Assembly: GCA_041879295.1 (NCBI GenBank)
Contig: CP047152.1
Location: 749,501 to 813,500, forward strand
Length of the DNA: 64,000 bases
From: Pseudomonas putida
GTDB taxonomy: Bacteria > Pseudomonadota > Gammaproteobacteria > Pseudomonadales > Pseudomonadaceae
Reading direction: 5' to 3'
Of the stretch, positions 37,497-45,527 are shown in pieces. The notes beneath the pieces were generated by a model that worked only from the letters and a program-made list of their open reading frames with translations, was not told the origin of the DNA and made no database searches. Positions within the stretch are counted from its first letter, which is position 1, and each line of letters starts with the position of its first letter. The translations under genes were made by a program, and so were the position numbers.

Positions 37497-39209
37497 TCAG
37501 GGTTGCCAATCAACCCCACTCTCTTCCAGATAGGCATCCACCGCTGCGCCTACCGTCGGATGAAAGGCTTTCTCCCCTATAGGCTCGAACAACTCGAACT
37601 GCCGCATCTTGTCCTTCACCGGGTCCTTCATTTCGGCAAACTGCAGCTCCACCCCTCGCGCTTCCAGTGCCCGGTCCAGCTCGGCCAGCATGTCCGCCGA
37701 AGTGATATCGATGCTGGTCACGGGCTCAGCGGCAATCACCACCCGCTGCACAGGCGTTGGCGACGCGTCCACCGCCGCCATCACTGTGTTCTGGAACTGC
37801 TCGGCGTTGGCAAAGAACAACGGCGCGTCCCAGCGCAGCAGCACCAGCCCTGGAATACGCCGGGCTTGTGGATAACGCTGTATGTCATGGTATCCGCGCA
37901 GCCCATCGGCCCGGCCGAGCACCGCGTAGTGCGGCCGCCAGCCATCCCACAGGAACTCGATCACCGACACCGCTACAGCAATGCCAATACCGGGAATGGC
38001 GCCAAACACCGCTACGCCGACAAAGCAGGTGAACGACAGCCAGAACTCCCACTGCTGCATGCGGAAGATACGCTTGAGGTCGGCAAATTCGAACAACCCC
38101 AGTGCAGCGGCAATCACCACCGCAGCCAAAGCGCTGTTGGGCAGGTGCTGCATCAGATTGGGCGCTACCAGCAGCAACAGGGTCACCGCCAGGGCGCCGA
38201 TGATGCCGGTGAGTTGGGTCTGCGAGCCGGCAGCTTCGGCCACTGGAGTGCGCGATGAACTGCTGCTGATCGGGATGCCCTGGAACAGCCCGGAGGCCAG
38301 GTTGGCCACGCCCAGGCCGAACATTTCCTGGTTGGGGTTTACCCGCATCTTGAGGCGCGCGGCATAGGAGCGCGACAGCACACTGGTGTCGGCGAACGAA
38401 ACCAGCGCCACGGCAATCCCGCCCAGTAGCACCTCGACCAGATCAATGTCACTTACCCAAGGGAAGACGAAGCCGGGCAGGCCCTGGGGCAATTGCCCGA
38501 GTACCTTGACGCCCATCTGATCAAGGTTGAACAGGCTCACTGCCAGCGTCGCCAGTACCACGGCGATCAGGATGCCTGGCAGGCGCTTGAACGGTTTGAG
38601 CAGCAGAATCAGCCCCAGGCTACCGGCACCCACGATGAAGCTTGGCCAGTGCCCTTGGCCGGCGAAAAGCGCCTGGCCCAGGTACCAAAGGTCGCGCAAG
38701 GGCCCTTCGCTGTCGACTTTGATGCCGAACAGCTTGGGCAACTGGCTGATCAATACGGTCAGGGCGATGCCGTTCATGTATCCATAGCGGATGGGCTTGG
38801 ACAGCAACTCGGTGATAAAGCCCAGGCGAAACAGCCCGGCAATCACACAGAACGCCCCGGCGACCAGTGCCATCATGCTGGCGATGGCGATCGCCCGCTG
38901 CGGGTCGCTGGCGGCGTACTGCACCACCACAGCCAGGATAGGCGCGGCCAGCGCCGAGTCCGGGCCCAGCACCAGGATGCGGCTGGGACCGAACAGGGCA
39001 TAGGCCAGCAGGGGGATGATGGTGGCGTACAGACCATAGATGCCGGGGACGCCGGAAGCCTCGGCGTAGGCGATGCCCACAGGTACCAGCATGGTGGTGA
39101 GTACCAGGCCGGCGGCGATGTCCTTGGGTAGCCAGGCTGCCTTGTAGTGGAGCAGGGTGACCAGGCCGGGTAACCAGCGTTGCCAGTCGAAACGAGTGGG
39201 GTGGGGCAT
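37497..39209 (-). CDS. SulP-family inorganic anion transporter with STAS domain
   Basis: The 570-residue protein has 12-14 helices and the SulP signature region GLVLTTMLVPVGIAYAEASG, with GVANLASGLFQGIPISSSSS in the middle. A STAS domain starts near residue 440 (PLFFANAEQFQNTVMAAVD ... SIDITSADMLAELD). It carries sulfate, bicarbonate or a similar anion; which one cannot be read. It is the last core gene before the island. Confidence 0.92.
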   Translation of the reverse strand: MPHPTRFDWQRWLPGLVTLLHYKAAWLPKDIAAGLVLTTMLVPVGIAYAEASGVPGIYGLYATIIPLLAYALFGPSRILVLGPDSALAAPILAVVVQYAASDPQRAIAIASMMALVAGAFCVIAGLFRLGFITELLSKPIRYGYMNGIALTVLISQLPKLFGIKVDSEGPLRDLWYLGQALFAGQGHWPSFIVGAGSLGLILLLKPFKRLPGILIAVVLATLAVSLFNLDQMGVKVLGQLPQGLPGFVFPWVSDIDLVEVLLGGIAVALVSFADTSVLSRSYAARLKMRVNPNQEMFGLGVANLASGLFQGIPISSSSSRTPVAEAAGSQTQLTGIIGALAVTLLLLVAPNLMQHLPNSALAAVVIAAALGLFEFADLKRIFRMQQWEFWLSFTCFVGVAVFGAIPGIGIAVAVSVIEFLWDGWRPHYAVLGRADGLRGYHDIQRYPQARRIPGLVLLRWDAPLFFANAEQFQNTVMAAVDASPTPVQRVVIAAEPVTSIDITSADMLAELDRALEARGVELQFAEMKDPVKDKMRQFELFEPIGEKAFHPTVGAAVDAYLEESGVDWQP

Positions 39210-39331
39210 GGTGTCGGCTCTGGGCGAGAAGGGCGCTGAACCTCAGCTTAGATGCTGGGGGCGGGGCCCGCTTTGTGGCCCGTTGCGACACAAGGCCGCC
39301 CCTGCACAGGGCGCATGTCCGGGCAAAACAA

Positions 39332-39362
39332 AACCCCTTGAAGCGCAAGCCTCAAGGGGTTT
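39332..39362. terminator. Bidirectional terminator at the core/island edge
   Basis: AACCCCTTGA-(AGCGCAAGCC)-TCAAGGGGTT is a 10-bp perfect stem flanked by AAAACAAAA on one side and TTGTGTG on the other. It is probably the terminator of the core gene that lay to the right before the island arrived. Confidence 0.75.
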
Positions 39363-39586
39363 GTGTGTGCTGCAGGTTACCGCTTAGACGTTAGATGGTA
39401 AGTATTGGGTTCCAGGCCAAGCTCTGTAGCCTCTGAGGCGAATTACGAAGTTATATGTACCCTGTTTTATACCCGGTTTTGAATTTGTAGGTGGTTTGTG
39501 TCGCACACCTGGTAGTGTGGAAAGGACTGCGAATGCTGCTGCCTGGTGGAGGGCCTAGCTTTCGGCTATTACCACGCAGGAATAAA
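39363..39586. other. Left junction of the genomic island
   Basis: About 220 bases without a gene, in which core-type sequence gives way to more AT-rich DNA (CGAAGTTATATGTACCCTGTT). I could not see a tRNA, an integrase gene or an obvious direct repeat. The attachment site, if any, lies here. Confidence 0.5.
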
Positions 39587-39616
39587 CGCTCGGTCTGCGC
39601 GAGGCTGACCGAGCGT
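39587..39616 (-). terminator. Hairpin after the first DUF932 gene
   Basis: ACGCTCGGTC-(TGCGCGAGGCT)-GACCGAGCGT is a perfect 10-bp stem 11 bases past the DUF932 stop. The minus-strand side continues TTATTCC. Confidence 0.7.
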
Positions 39617-39626
39617 AAGCAAGTGG

Positions 39627-40595
39627 TCAAGCGACCAATTGCAGGGCGGTATCCAGAGCGCGTTGCTTGATCTGCGCGCCCTGCCCGAACCAGGCTGAGT
39701 CCAGCCGGTACTCAATGCTACGCGCACGACGTTCGTGGTCGACATATTCGGTCACCGCGTTGAGCAGCCCCCAAGCAGTGCCGCGAGCTGAGTCCAATTG
39801 GCTGCCTCGTCCACGTCCTTCGTACAGCTCCTGCACTTTGCGCAAGGCGCGCTCATTCGGCAGAACTTCTGGCAAGTTGCCGGTCGGTGAGGTTTCGCAC
39901 ATCACGTTCATGAAAAACCCCAAGGCCTCATGCCACTGCACTTTGCGTTCGGCCAGAGCACGCATGCGATACATGAAGTCTTCCCATTGCGAGACGGCGA
40001 TGCCGAGTTGCTTCTTTACCGCCTTCGGATCAAAGCGGGTGTTGTGCGGCACCTTGATCGCACGAGTAGTACCGTCCAAAGCGACAGTGAGGGTGTTGTT
40101 GCACACCACGCGCACAGTGGTCGGCGTTGCCGTCGTGGCCAATGTACCGTCGCAGGACGTGGCCAACAGCAGGTAACCGTTGACCTGGTCGTTGCCCTTA
40201 AGGGTAGACCCTTGCCCGGTACGTGCCAGCGCCCAGAACTTACGACCGCCCTTGAGCACGCCGGCTGTTTCCAGCTCGTAGCCGGAGAGCTCGGTCAGGT
40301 CGCGGTAGAACTCCAAGACCTCCCGAGGTTGTACCGTGTGATAGCGCTGGGAAACCACCGACAACGGTGCCTTGGTGTCTGAGCGGTAGAGGACCTTTTG
40401 TTCAGGGAAGGAGTGAATGGCCCCCAGGTGGCCGACGGCATCCGACTTGAAGTGCACAGGGCTTTCCAAGATTTGCCAGTTCATACCGGCTTCGCGCTGC
40501 CAGAGTTCAATGGATTGTTTATGCGGCAGATTGTTGCCCAGGCCGTGCCAGGGGGTAGTCCCAACATAAGCCATTTGTTCGATTTGATGAGCCAT
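39627..40595 (-). CDS. DUF932 phage/plasmid-type protein, copy A
   Basis: The 322-residue soluble protein is of the DUF932/TIGR03299 family found on plasmids, phages and ICEs; its biochemical role is unproven. It starts MAHQIEQMAYVGTTPWHGLG and has the conserved GYLLLATSCDGTLATTATPT and VVCNNTLTVALD blocks. ATG 40595 has an AAAGGA site and excludes 15 extra residues. It is about 90% identical by eye to copy B at 60333-61301. The zinc-ribbon gene lies 111 bases upstream in the same direction, as for copy B. Confidence 0.9.
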   Translation of the reverse strand: MAHQIEQMAYVGTTPWHGLGNNLPHKQSIELWQREAGMNWQILESPVHFKSDAVGHLGAIHSFPEQKVLYRSDTKAPLSVVSQRYHTVQPREVLEFYRDLTELSGYELETAGVLKGGRKFWALARTGQGSTLKGNDQVNGYLLLATSCDGTLATTATPTTVRVVCNNTLTVALDGTTRAIKVPHNTRFDPKAVKKQLGIAVSQWEDFMYRMRALAERKVQWHEALGFFMNVMCETSPTGNLPEVLPNERALRKVQELYEGRGRGSQLDSARGTAWGLLNAVTEYVDHERRARSIEYRLDSAWFGQGAQIKQRALDTALQLVA

Positions 40596-40706
40596 GGGAG
40601 ATATTCCTTTGAGCAATAGCCGGCATAAAGCGCTGCGCATTGCACAGCACCGGCAGAAATAGGGAGTGGAAAGGGGGCGTATAAGCGGAATAGGGATCGC
40701 GGGGCG

Positions 40707-41030
40707 TCAGTCGTAGAGGCTGAACTCGTGCCCACATTCCAGGCACTGGTAATTGTTCAACACTCTCTCATCGATTTGAGAGCCAATCGCTGCACCAGCT
40801 ACCGCTCCGGTCGCGCCACCTACGAGCCCTCCGAAGATGGCTCCGGTAATACCGCCCAGGGCAATGCCGACAGGGCCGGCAAAAGCACCGACAGTCGCGC
40901 CAGCCTCGGCACCTGCTAGTACGCTGGACACGCCACTGGCGGCACCACCAATCGATCCGATGACACCACCGGCCTTTTTGCCGAGATCCTTCGTTGCAAT
41001 GCGTGCAGAACTACATACGGGACAGTTCAT
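40707..41030 (-). CDS. Split zinc-ribbon / glycine-zipper protein, copy A
   Basis: The 107-residue protein opens with CPVC (residues 3-6) and closes with CLEC (about 97-100), framing about 75 residues of Gly/Ala-rich hydrophobic helices (GAFAGPVGIALGGITGAIFG). If the two Cys pairs form one zinc site, the glycine-zipper hairpin would be held as a loop that can enter or cross a membrane (inference). Paralogue of 61389-61718. It probably forms an operon with the DUF932 gene downstream. Function unknown. Confidence 0.7.
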   Translation of the reverse strand: MNCPVCSSARIATKDLGKKAGGVIGSIGGAASGVSSVLAGAEAGATVGAFAGPVGIALGGITGAIFGGLVGGATGAVAGAAIGSQIDERVLNNYQCLECGHEFSLYD

Positions 41031-41220
41031 GAGAGAAATTTTCCTATATCAGGCCGATTTAACCGCGGGAGAAGGCCTACTGCTAGGCCTTCAAATTAAT
41101 GATATAGGTTTGAAAATTATTTGAATCTAATTTGCTGGTGGTATCTGGCTGAGAGTGGTTGCCTTCTTAGCATTGATAGACTTGGTGTTGGTATGTTTCG
41201 GTCGTTATGGCTGGTTTGGG

Positions 41221-42069
41221 CTAAGTGTTGCGAAGCAGTTTAGAGTTTTGCAGCTTTTCTGAGATGTATAAGCCTTTTTCAGTTTCTATCTCTACGAGTA
41301 TTTCTAGTGCTCGAGCTCGACTGATTTCGTGTTGTTCTGAAATTTTGTCTAGCATCTCGATGGTCTTGTCTGACAGGACAAAGTTATACTGTGACTTGCC
41401 CTTTAGGGTGCTTCTGTACTTTCTTTGGTTCCATAGTTTTTTAATTTTCCCAATATAAAGTTCTTCTTTCTCGCTGGTGTAATTCGCGTTGTCGAAAAAG
41501 ATCAGTAGGTCTTCATATGTTTCGATGGGAGTGCGGAAGATGGTGAGGTATGTGTTCTTTTGTAGCCACTCGTAAGCGAGAGAGCATTTTTGGTTGTCGT
41601 CTTTAAACCATGAGTATTTTTTGTCGTGGGCTTTGTGGTCGCGCCACCGCTGCTCCAGACTTTTGATTAGAGATGTCTTTTCGGTAAGGTCTCGTTCCCA
41701 GACGTCAAGTACTGCTATAGGGAGATCCTTTCCAGAAAGATTGAATGGGAAGTTAAATTGACTGTGGTTGGTTGAGCTTTGAATTTCTTTTGTTAGCCAT
41801 TCCACTAGTCGACGTTCGTTCGTGATCCACTCTAGATGTTTCTTGGGGATGAGTTGCTCTCGTCTTTTTTGCAGTAGTGGATCGACCTTCCATCTGTTCG
41901 CTTGGAGGTATCGAGCCATCTTGTTTCGCATTCCATGGTCTGGGAGTGCTTCTTTATTGAAACTTTGTTCGAAGAAAACGAGTGTGTACCAAAGCCATAT
42001 GTCATGGCGCTCGCTGTACTCGGAATCGCCGAGAACCTGGCTTAACTCATCGTTGTAACGTATCGCCAT
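41221..42069 (-). CDS. Unknown AT-rich island protein with possible ribbon-helix-helix C-terminus
   Basis: I do not recognise this 282-residue protein. It is charged and aromatic-rich in the middle (Trp-containing 'WLQKNTYLTIF', 'KKYSWFKDDNQK'). The C-terminal stretch YNFVLSDKTIEMLDKISEQH followed by EISRARALEILVEIE has the strand-helix-helix spacing of a ribbon-helix-helix DNA-binding fold (inference). Base composition is much more AT-rich than the neighbours, a sign of transfer. Two 13-base near-repeats lie just before the start and could be its operator. Confidence 0.65.
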   Translation of the reverse strand: MAIRYNDELSQVLGDSEYSERHDIWLWYTLVFFEQSFNKEALPDHGMRNKMARYLQANRWKVDPLLQKRREQLIPKKHLEWITNERRLVEWLTKEIQSSTNHSQFNFPFNLSGKDLPIAVLDVWERDLTEKTSLIKSLEQRWRDHKAHDKKYSWFKDDNQKCSLAYEWLQKNTYLTIFRTPIETYEDLLIFFDNANYTSEKEELYIGKIKKLWNQRKYRSTLKGKSQYNFVLSDKTIEMLDKISEQHEISRARALEILVEIETEKGLYISEKLQNSKLLRNT

Positions 42070-42103
42070 ACTAAGATCGCTCTATGCAAACTCACGGGTT
42101 AAG

Positions 42104-42149
42104 CTAGATTTACCCTATCGTGATTATTGAGTCAATCTAGATTTACTCT
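42104..42149. promoter_or_regulatory. Direct repeat pair, candidate operator of the unknown gene
   Basis: CTAGATTTACCCT (42104-42116) and CTAGATTTACTCT (42137-42149) differ at one base and start 33 bases apart, about three helical turns. They lie 35-80 bases before the ATG at 42069. The rest of the 42070-42391 interval holds no gene that I can see. Confidence 0.55.
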
Positions 42150-42391
42150 AGTAGTACAGAATTCTCTTTGGTACACGATTTAACTGGGTCTGTATGTGTG
42201 TTTGTGGCTATTTTCGTTTGAAAAAGGCAAGTCCTCTGAGACGAGTATGATCCCCCAGAAGGGTGCTGAGGGTAGGAGGCAATGGACGGATGGCGAGAGG
42301 GCAGCGTGCCGACAAGGTGTGGGGTGGGTTCGTCGTCCGTCAAATTTTACTGGCCTTGCCAATCCTCTGGACGAATACAGGAGCTACGTTC

Positions 42392-42592
42392 ATGAGGATA
42401 ATCCGCCTGAAAGAGGTCATGGATCTTACTGGTCTTTCCCGATCCACGATTTATAAGTACATCGCAGAAGGTCAGTTTCCAGTTCCGGTGCCGTTAGGGG
42501 ATCGATGCGTCGGCTGGCTAGAAAGAGAAGTTCACGACTGGATTCTCGCTAAGGTGGCTGAGCGTGATAAAGCTTTAGGCCTGGCTAGCTGA
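42392..42592 (+). CDS. AlpA-family phage/satellite transcriptional regulator
   Basis: The 66-residue regulator has the AlpA pattern MRIIRLKEVMDLTGLSRSTI, then YKYIAEGQFPVPVPLG and a WLEREVHDWI end: an excisionase-like winged helix. AGGAG lies 8 bases before ATG 42392. Such proteins switch on integrase or replication genes in P4-like elements. No integrase is adjacent. A strong terminator follows, and the HUH-like gene lies 535 bases on. Confidence 0.88.
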   Translation: MRIIRLKEVMDLTGLSRSTIYKYIAEGQFPVPVPLGDRCVGWLEREVHDWILAKVAERDKALGLAS

Positions 42593-42620
42593 TAATTTGC
42601 GTTGACGAGTATAGTCGCCC

Positions 42621-42656
42621 TCATGATCCGGTTGATGTCGGATCATGATGGTTTTT
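42621..42656 (+). terminator. Rho-independent terminator after alpA
   Basis: TCATGATCCG-(GTTGATGT)-CGGATCATGA is a perfect 10-bp stem followed by TGGTTTTTTG. Confidence 0.88.
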
Positions 42657-42791
42657 TGCCGGAGTTAAATGAGTGAGGTGTTTGCTGGTTTTTATAATGG
42701 GTTGGTCGGTATTGGTGGGTAATGTGTTGTCATTTTGTTTTCGGTATGGGTAGTATGCTTTTATTAAGTAACTATCAATTATGCTGTTAGA

Positions 42792-42890
42792 GCGGCTAAT
42801 ACTTGCTTCTGGTGATGGCTGTCTGTATCTATATCCATCATGATGTGGGAGTGGCTAATGCCTGCTCATACTACTGAATATCTGTATCTA
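42792..42890 (+). repeat. Imperfect 59-base tandem repeats before the HUH-like gene
   Basis: GCGGCTAATACTTGCTT (42792) recurs as GTGGCTAATGCCTGCTC (42851), and TCTGTATCTA recurs at 42822 and 42881. Both pairs are exactly 59 bases apart. A weaker third start, TTGGCTATCTGAAG, lies near 42910. The 42593-43127 interval is otherwise gene-free and AT-rich; it could be an origin or a non-coding RNA region. Confidence 0.6.
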
Positions 42891-43127
42891 TCCAATGCCT
42901 AGCATGGTGTTGGCTATCTGAAGTTTATCTACCTCCTGGCAAACACCTTGGCGGCTAGAATCTACCCATTGCTTCACATGCTACCCAAGCACTTATCTCC
43001 CTAGTGATTCTCTCTTCAGGCTAGGTGATGTGTAGGATGTTTGGGTAGGGATGGTTGGCACCGTGTAACTCGTAAATAAATACCACGCTTGCTGAGTATA
43101 TGAGTCTTAGCAAAGAGAGTGGTTACC

Positions 43128-43784
43128 ATGCTGCGTCATCCCGATAACACCAACCTTCACATCCACACTGGTGATCTGTTTGAAGGTCTTCCAGTCATGA
43201 TCGAGAAGGGGCCGTTTGTAACTGAGTACCTGACTGCATTGAAACGCGCCGTTGATAACACGCTGAACCAGTATCCGAGGCTATTGGGCTTTAGAATTGA
43301 TCTACGTCTGCCAGTCGGTATCAACTTGCCTGATTATGCATACACCAATCAGGTCATCAGCAGGTTTATTGAATCCTTCAAGGCCAAGATCGAGCACAAC
43401 CGACTGAAGGCCCGTGAGCGGTATCCCTACGCTCATGGATGTAAGGTCCGTTACGTATGGGCTAGGGAGGAGGGGACAGGGCACCGTCCGCATTATCACG
43501 TTCTGATTCTGCTGAATCGAGATGCCTTCTACACGGTGGGGAAACTGCAATCTGATAATGCCAACATGATCAGCCGCTTGCAGGAGGCGTGGGCCAGTGC
43601 CTTGAGGCTGCAGGTCGATCAGGTGGCAGGTCTGGTCGAGGTCCCGGACAACCCGGCGTACAGAGTGGATCGTGAGAACTGGGGAGCGTTGTCCGACCTG
43701 TTCCATCGTGCCAGTTACCTGTGCAAGGTCGCCTCCAAAGCCTATGGAAATGGCCAGCATGGCTTCGGATGCAGTCGAGGTTGA
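43128..43784 (+). CDS. Inovirus Gp2 / YagK-YfjJ-family protein with HUH-like motif
   Basis: The 218-residue protein matches the YagK/YfjJ C-terminal, inovirus-Gp2-type family of cryptic prophages. GHRPHYHVLILLN (HYH at residues 122-124) fits an HUH nicking motif and YLCKVASK (Tyr 197) could be the nucleophile; these two assignments are inference. The C-terminal YGNGQHGFGCSRG is the family end, so the gene is complete although an IS starts 94 bases later. ATG 43128 is preferred over GTG 43119. Confidence 0.78.
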   Translation: MLRHPDNTNLHIHTGDLFEGLPVMIEKGPFVTEYLTALKRAVDNTLNQYPRLLGFRIDLRLPVGINLPDYAYTNQVISRFIESFKAKIEHNRLKARERYPYAHGCKVRYVWAREEGTGHRPHYHVLILLNRDAFYTVGKLQSDNANMISRLQEAWASALRLQVDQVAGLVEVPDNPAYRVDRENWGALSDLFHRASYLCKVASKAYGNGQHGFGCSRG

Positions 43785-44754
43785 TGCAGCTACTGCTGAG
43801 ACCCTGGATTGTTAGACTGCGAACTCTGGCCTAGTTGAGCTATTGACCGGGCTGGAGATCGTCGCGATGCTCCAGATTGTTGCCGCTGACCGAAAACTGA
43901 CCCATTAAAGGCTGTTCTGCCGACTGAAAACTGACCCAGGTGTTCAACTGCTTCTGCTCACTTTCCGAGCAGGAGAACACCAGGTGATCAGCATGGAAAT
44001 GATGGGAAAAATTCGGCGGATGTACTTCCGCGACAAGCTTTCGCTTCACCAGATAGCGAAGCGTACCGGGCTGTCCAGAAACACTATCCGAAAGTGGATC
44101 AGAGCCCCCGAAACCAAACAGCCGGTGTACCAGCGGCAAGCCGCTTTCAACAAGCTCAGTCCTTTCCACGAAATACTGGAGCAGGCACTCAAAGCCGATT
44201 CGCTTCGGGCCAAACACAACCGCAGAACCGCCAAGGCTCTCTTCGAGCAGATCAAAGCCGAGGGCTACGACGGCGGCTACAGCCAACTGACCGCATTCAT
44301 CCGCGCGTGGCGCGGCGAGCAAGGAAAATCCTTGCGAGCCTTTGTGCCGTTGACGTTCGCGTTGGGCGAGGCTTTCCAGTTCGACTGGAGTGAAGAAGGT
44401 CTGCTGATCGGTGGGCTGTTCAGGCGGATCCAGGTCTCCCACATGAAGCTCTGTGCCAGCCGCGCATTTTGGCTGGTGGCCTATCCCAGCCAAGGTCACG
44501 AGATGCTGTTTGACGCTCATACTCGCTCGTTTGAGGCATTGGGCGGCGTTCCTCGTCGCGGCATTTACGACAACATGAAAACGGCGGTCGACAAGGTCAG
44601 CAAAGGCAAAGGACGGACGGTCAACGTGCGGATTCCACGCCATCCGGCCACCCAGTCCGCTCTCATCTGGCCAGGCATTCCAGGGCCATCTGGCCACCTG
44701 TTCCACGGCCATCCGGCCGGGCAGTCGGAGCGCAGCGACGCAGGGGTGGCATTG

Positions 44755-45510
44755 TTAGTCCGGGTTGGCTGGCGTCGTCAATTTCTGCGTCCGTTTGCGC
44801 ATTGATTCACCCTTCAGATTGATCCGGTAAGCGTTGTGCACCAGGCGGTCGAGGATAGCGTCGGCCAGGGTCGGATCGCCGATCAGTTCGTGCCAGTTGT
44901 CCACCGGCATCTGGCTGGTAACGATGGTCGAGCGCTGGCCGTAGCGGTCGTCCAGTAGCTCCAGCATGTCGCGCCGCTGTTCGGCGGTGAACGGGGCCAA
45001 GCCCCAGTCATCGAGGATCAGCAGGTCGGTCTTGGCGTAGCTGCTCATCAGCTTGGCGAAGCGCCCGTCGCCATGGGCCAGACCCAGTTCTTCCAGCAAA
45101 CGCGGCAAGCGCAGGTAACGCACGCTGTAGCCTTCTCGGCAGGCCTGGTGGGCCAGGGCGCAGGCCAGCCAGGTTTTACCGACACCGGTGGGGCCGCCGA
45201 TGATCAGGTTGAGGCCGTCGCGTAGCCACTGGCCGCCGCTCAGTTGCAGGATCAGCGCCTTATCCAGCCCGCGCGGGCTGCGGTAGTCGATGTCTTCGAG
45301 GCAGGCGTTGTGCTTGAGCCGGGCCTGGCGCAGGCGGCTGCTCAGGCGCTTGTCGTCGCGTTCAGTCAGCTCGCGGTCGACCAGCAGGCCGAGGCGTTCC
45401 TCGAAGCTCAGGCTGTCGATGTCCGGGGTTTTCAGTTGTTCGTTCAGCGCCTTGAGCATGCCGTGCAGGCGCAGGGTTTGCAGCTTGTCCAGGGTCGGAT
45501 GGGGCAGCAT
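44755..45510 (-). CDS. istB: IstB, ATPase helper of IS21-family transposition
   Basis: The 251-residue AAA+ protein has Walker A IIGGPTGVGKTW (residues 103-114) and Walker B DLLILDDWGLAPF. Sensor-type TIVTSQMP follows. It binds DNA and directs IstA to target sites. Start ATG 45510 lies 17 bases after the istA stop, behind GGAAT. A much longer frame extending upstream overlaps istA in another frame and is rejected. Confidence 0.93.
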   Translation of the reverse strand: MLPHPTLDKLQTLRLHGMLKALNEQLKTPDIDSLSFEERLGLLVDRELTERDDKRLSSRLRQARLKHNACLEDIDYRSPRGLDKALILQLSGGQWLRDGLNLIIGGPTGVGKTWLACALAHQACREGYSVRYLRLPRLLEELGLAHGDGRFAKLMSSYAKTDLLILDDWGLAPFTAEQRRDMLELLDDRYGQRSTIVTSQMPVDNWHELIGDPTLADAILDRLVHNAYRINLKGESMRKRTQKLTTPANPD

Positions 45511-45527
45511 GGTGGGATTCCTTGTGT

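Noticed and set aside
39363..39586. tRNA-type attachment site at the island edge
   Set aside because: I looked for a tRNA 3' end or tmRNA tail and for a direct repeat, and saw none.
43840..44712. 290-codon minus-strand frame over IS copy A
   Set aside because: It is the antisense shadow of the istA gene; its residues mirror the transposase codons and no family fits.
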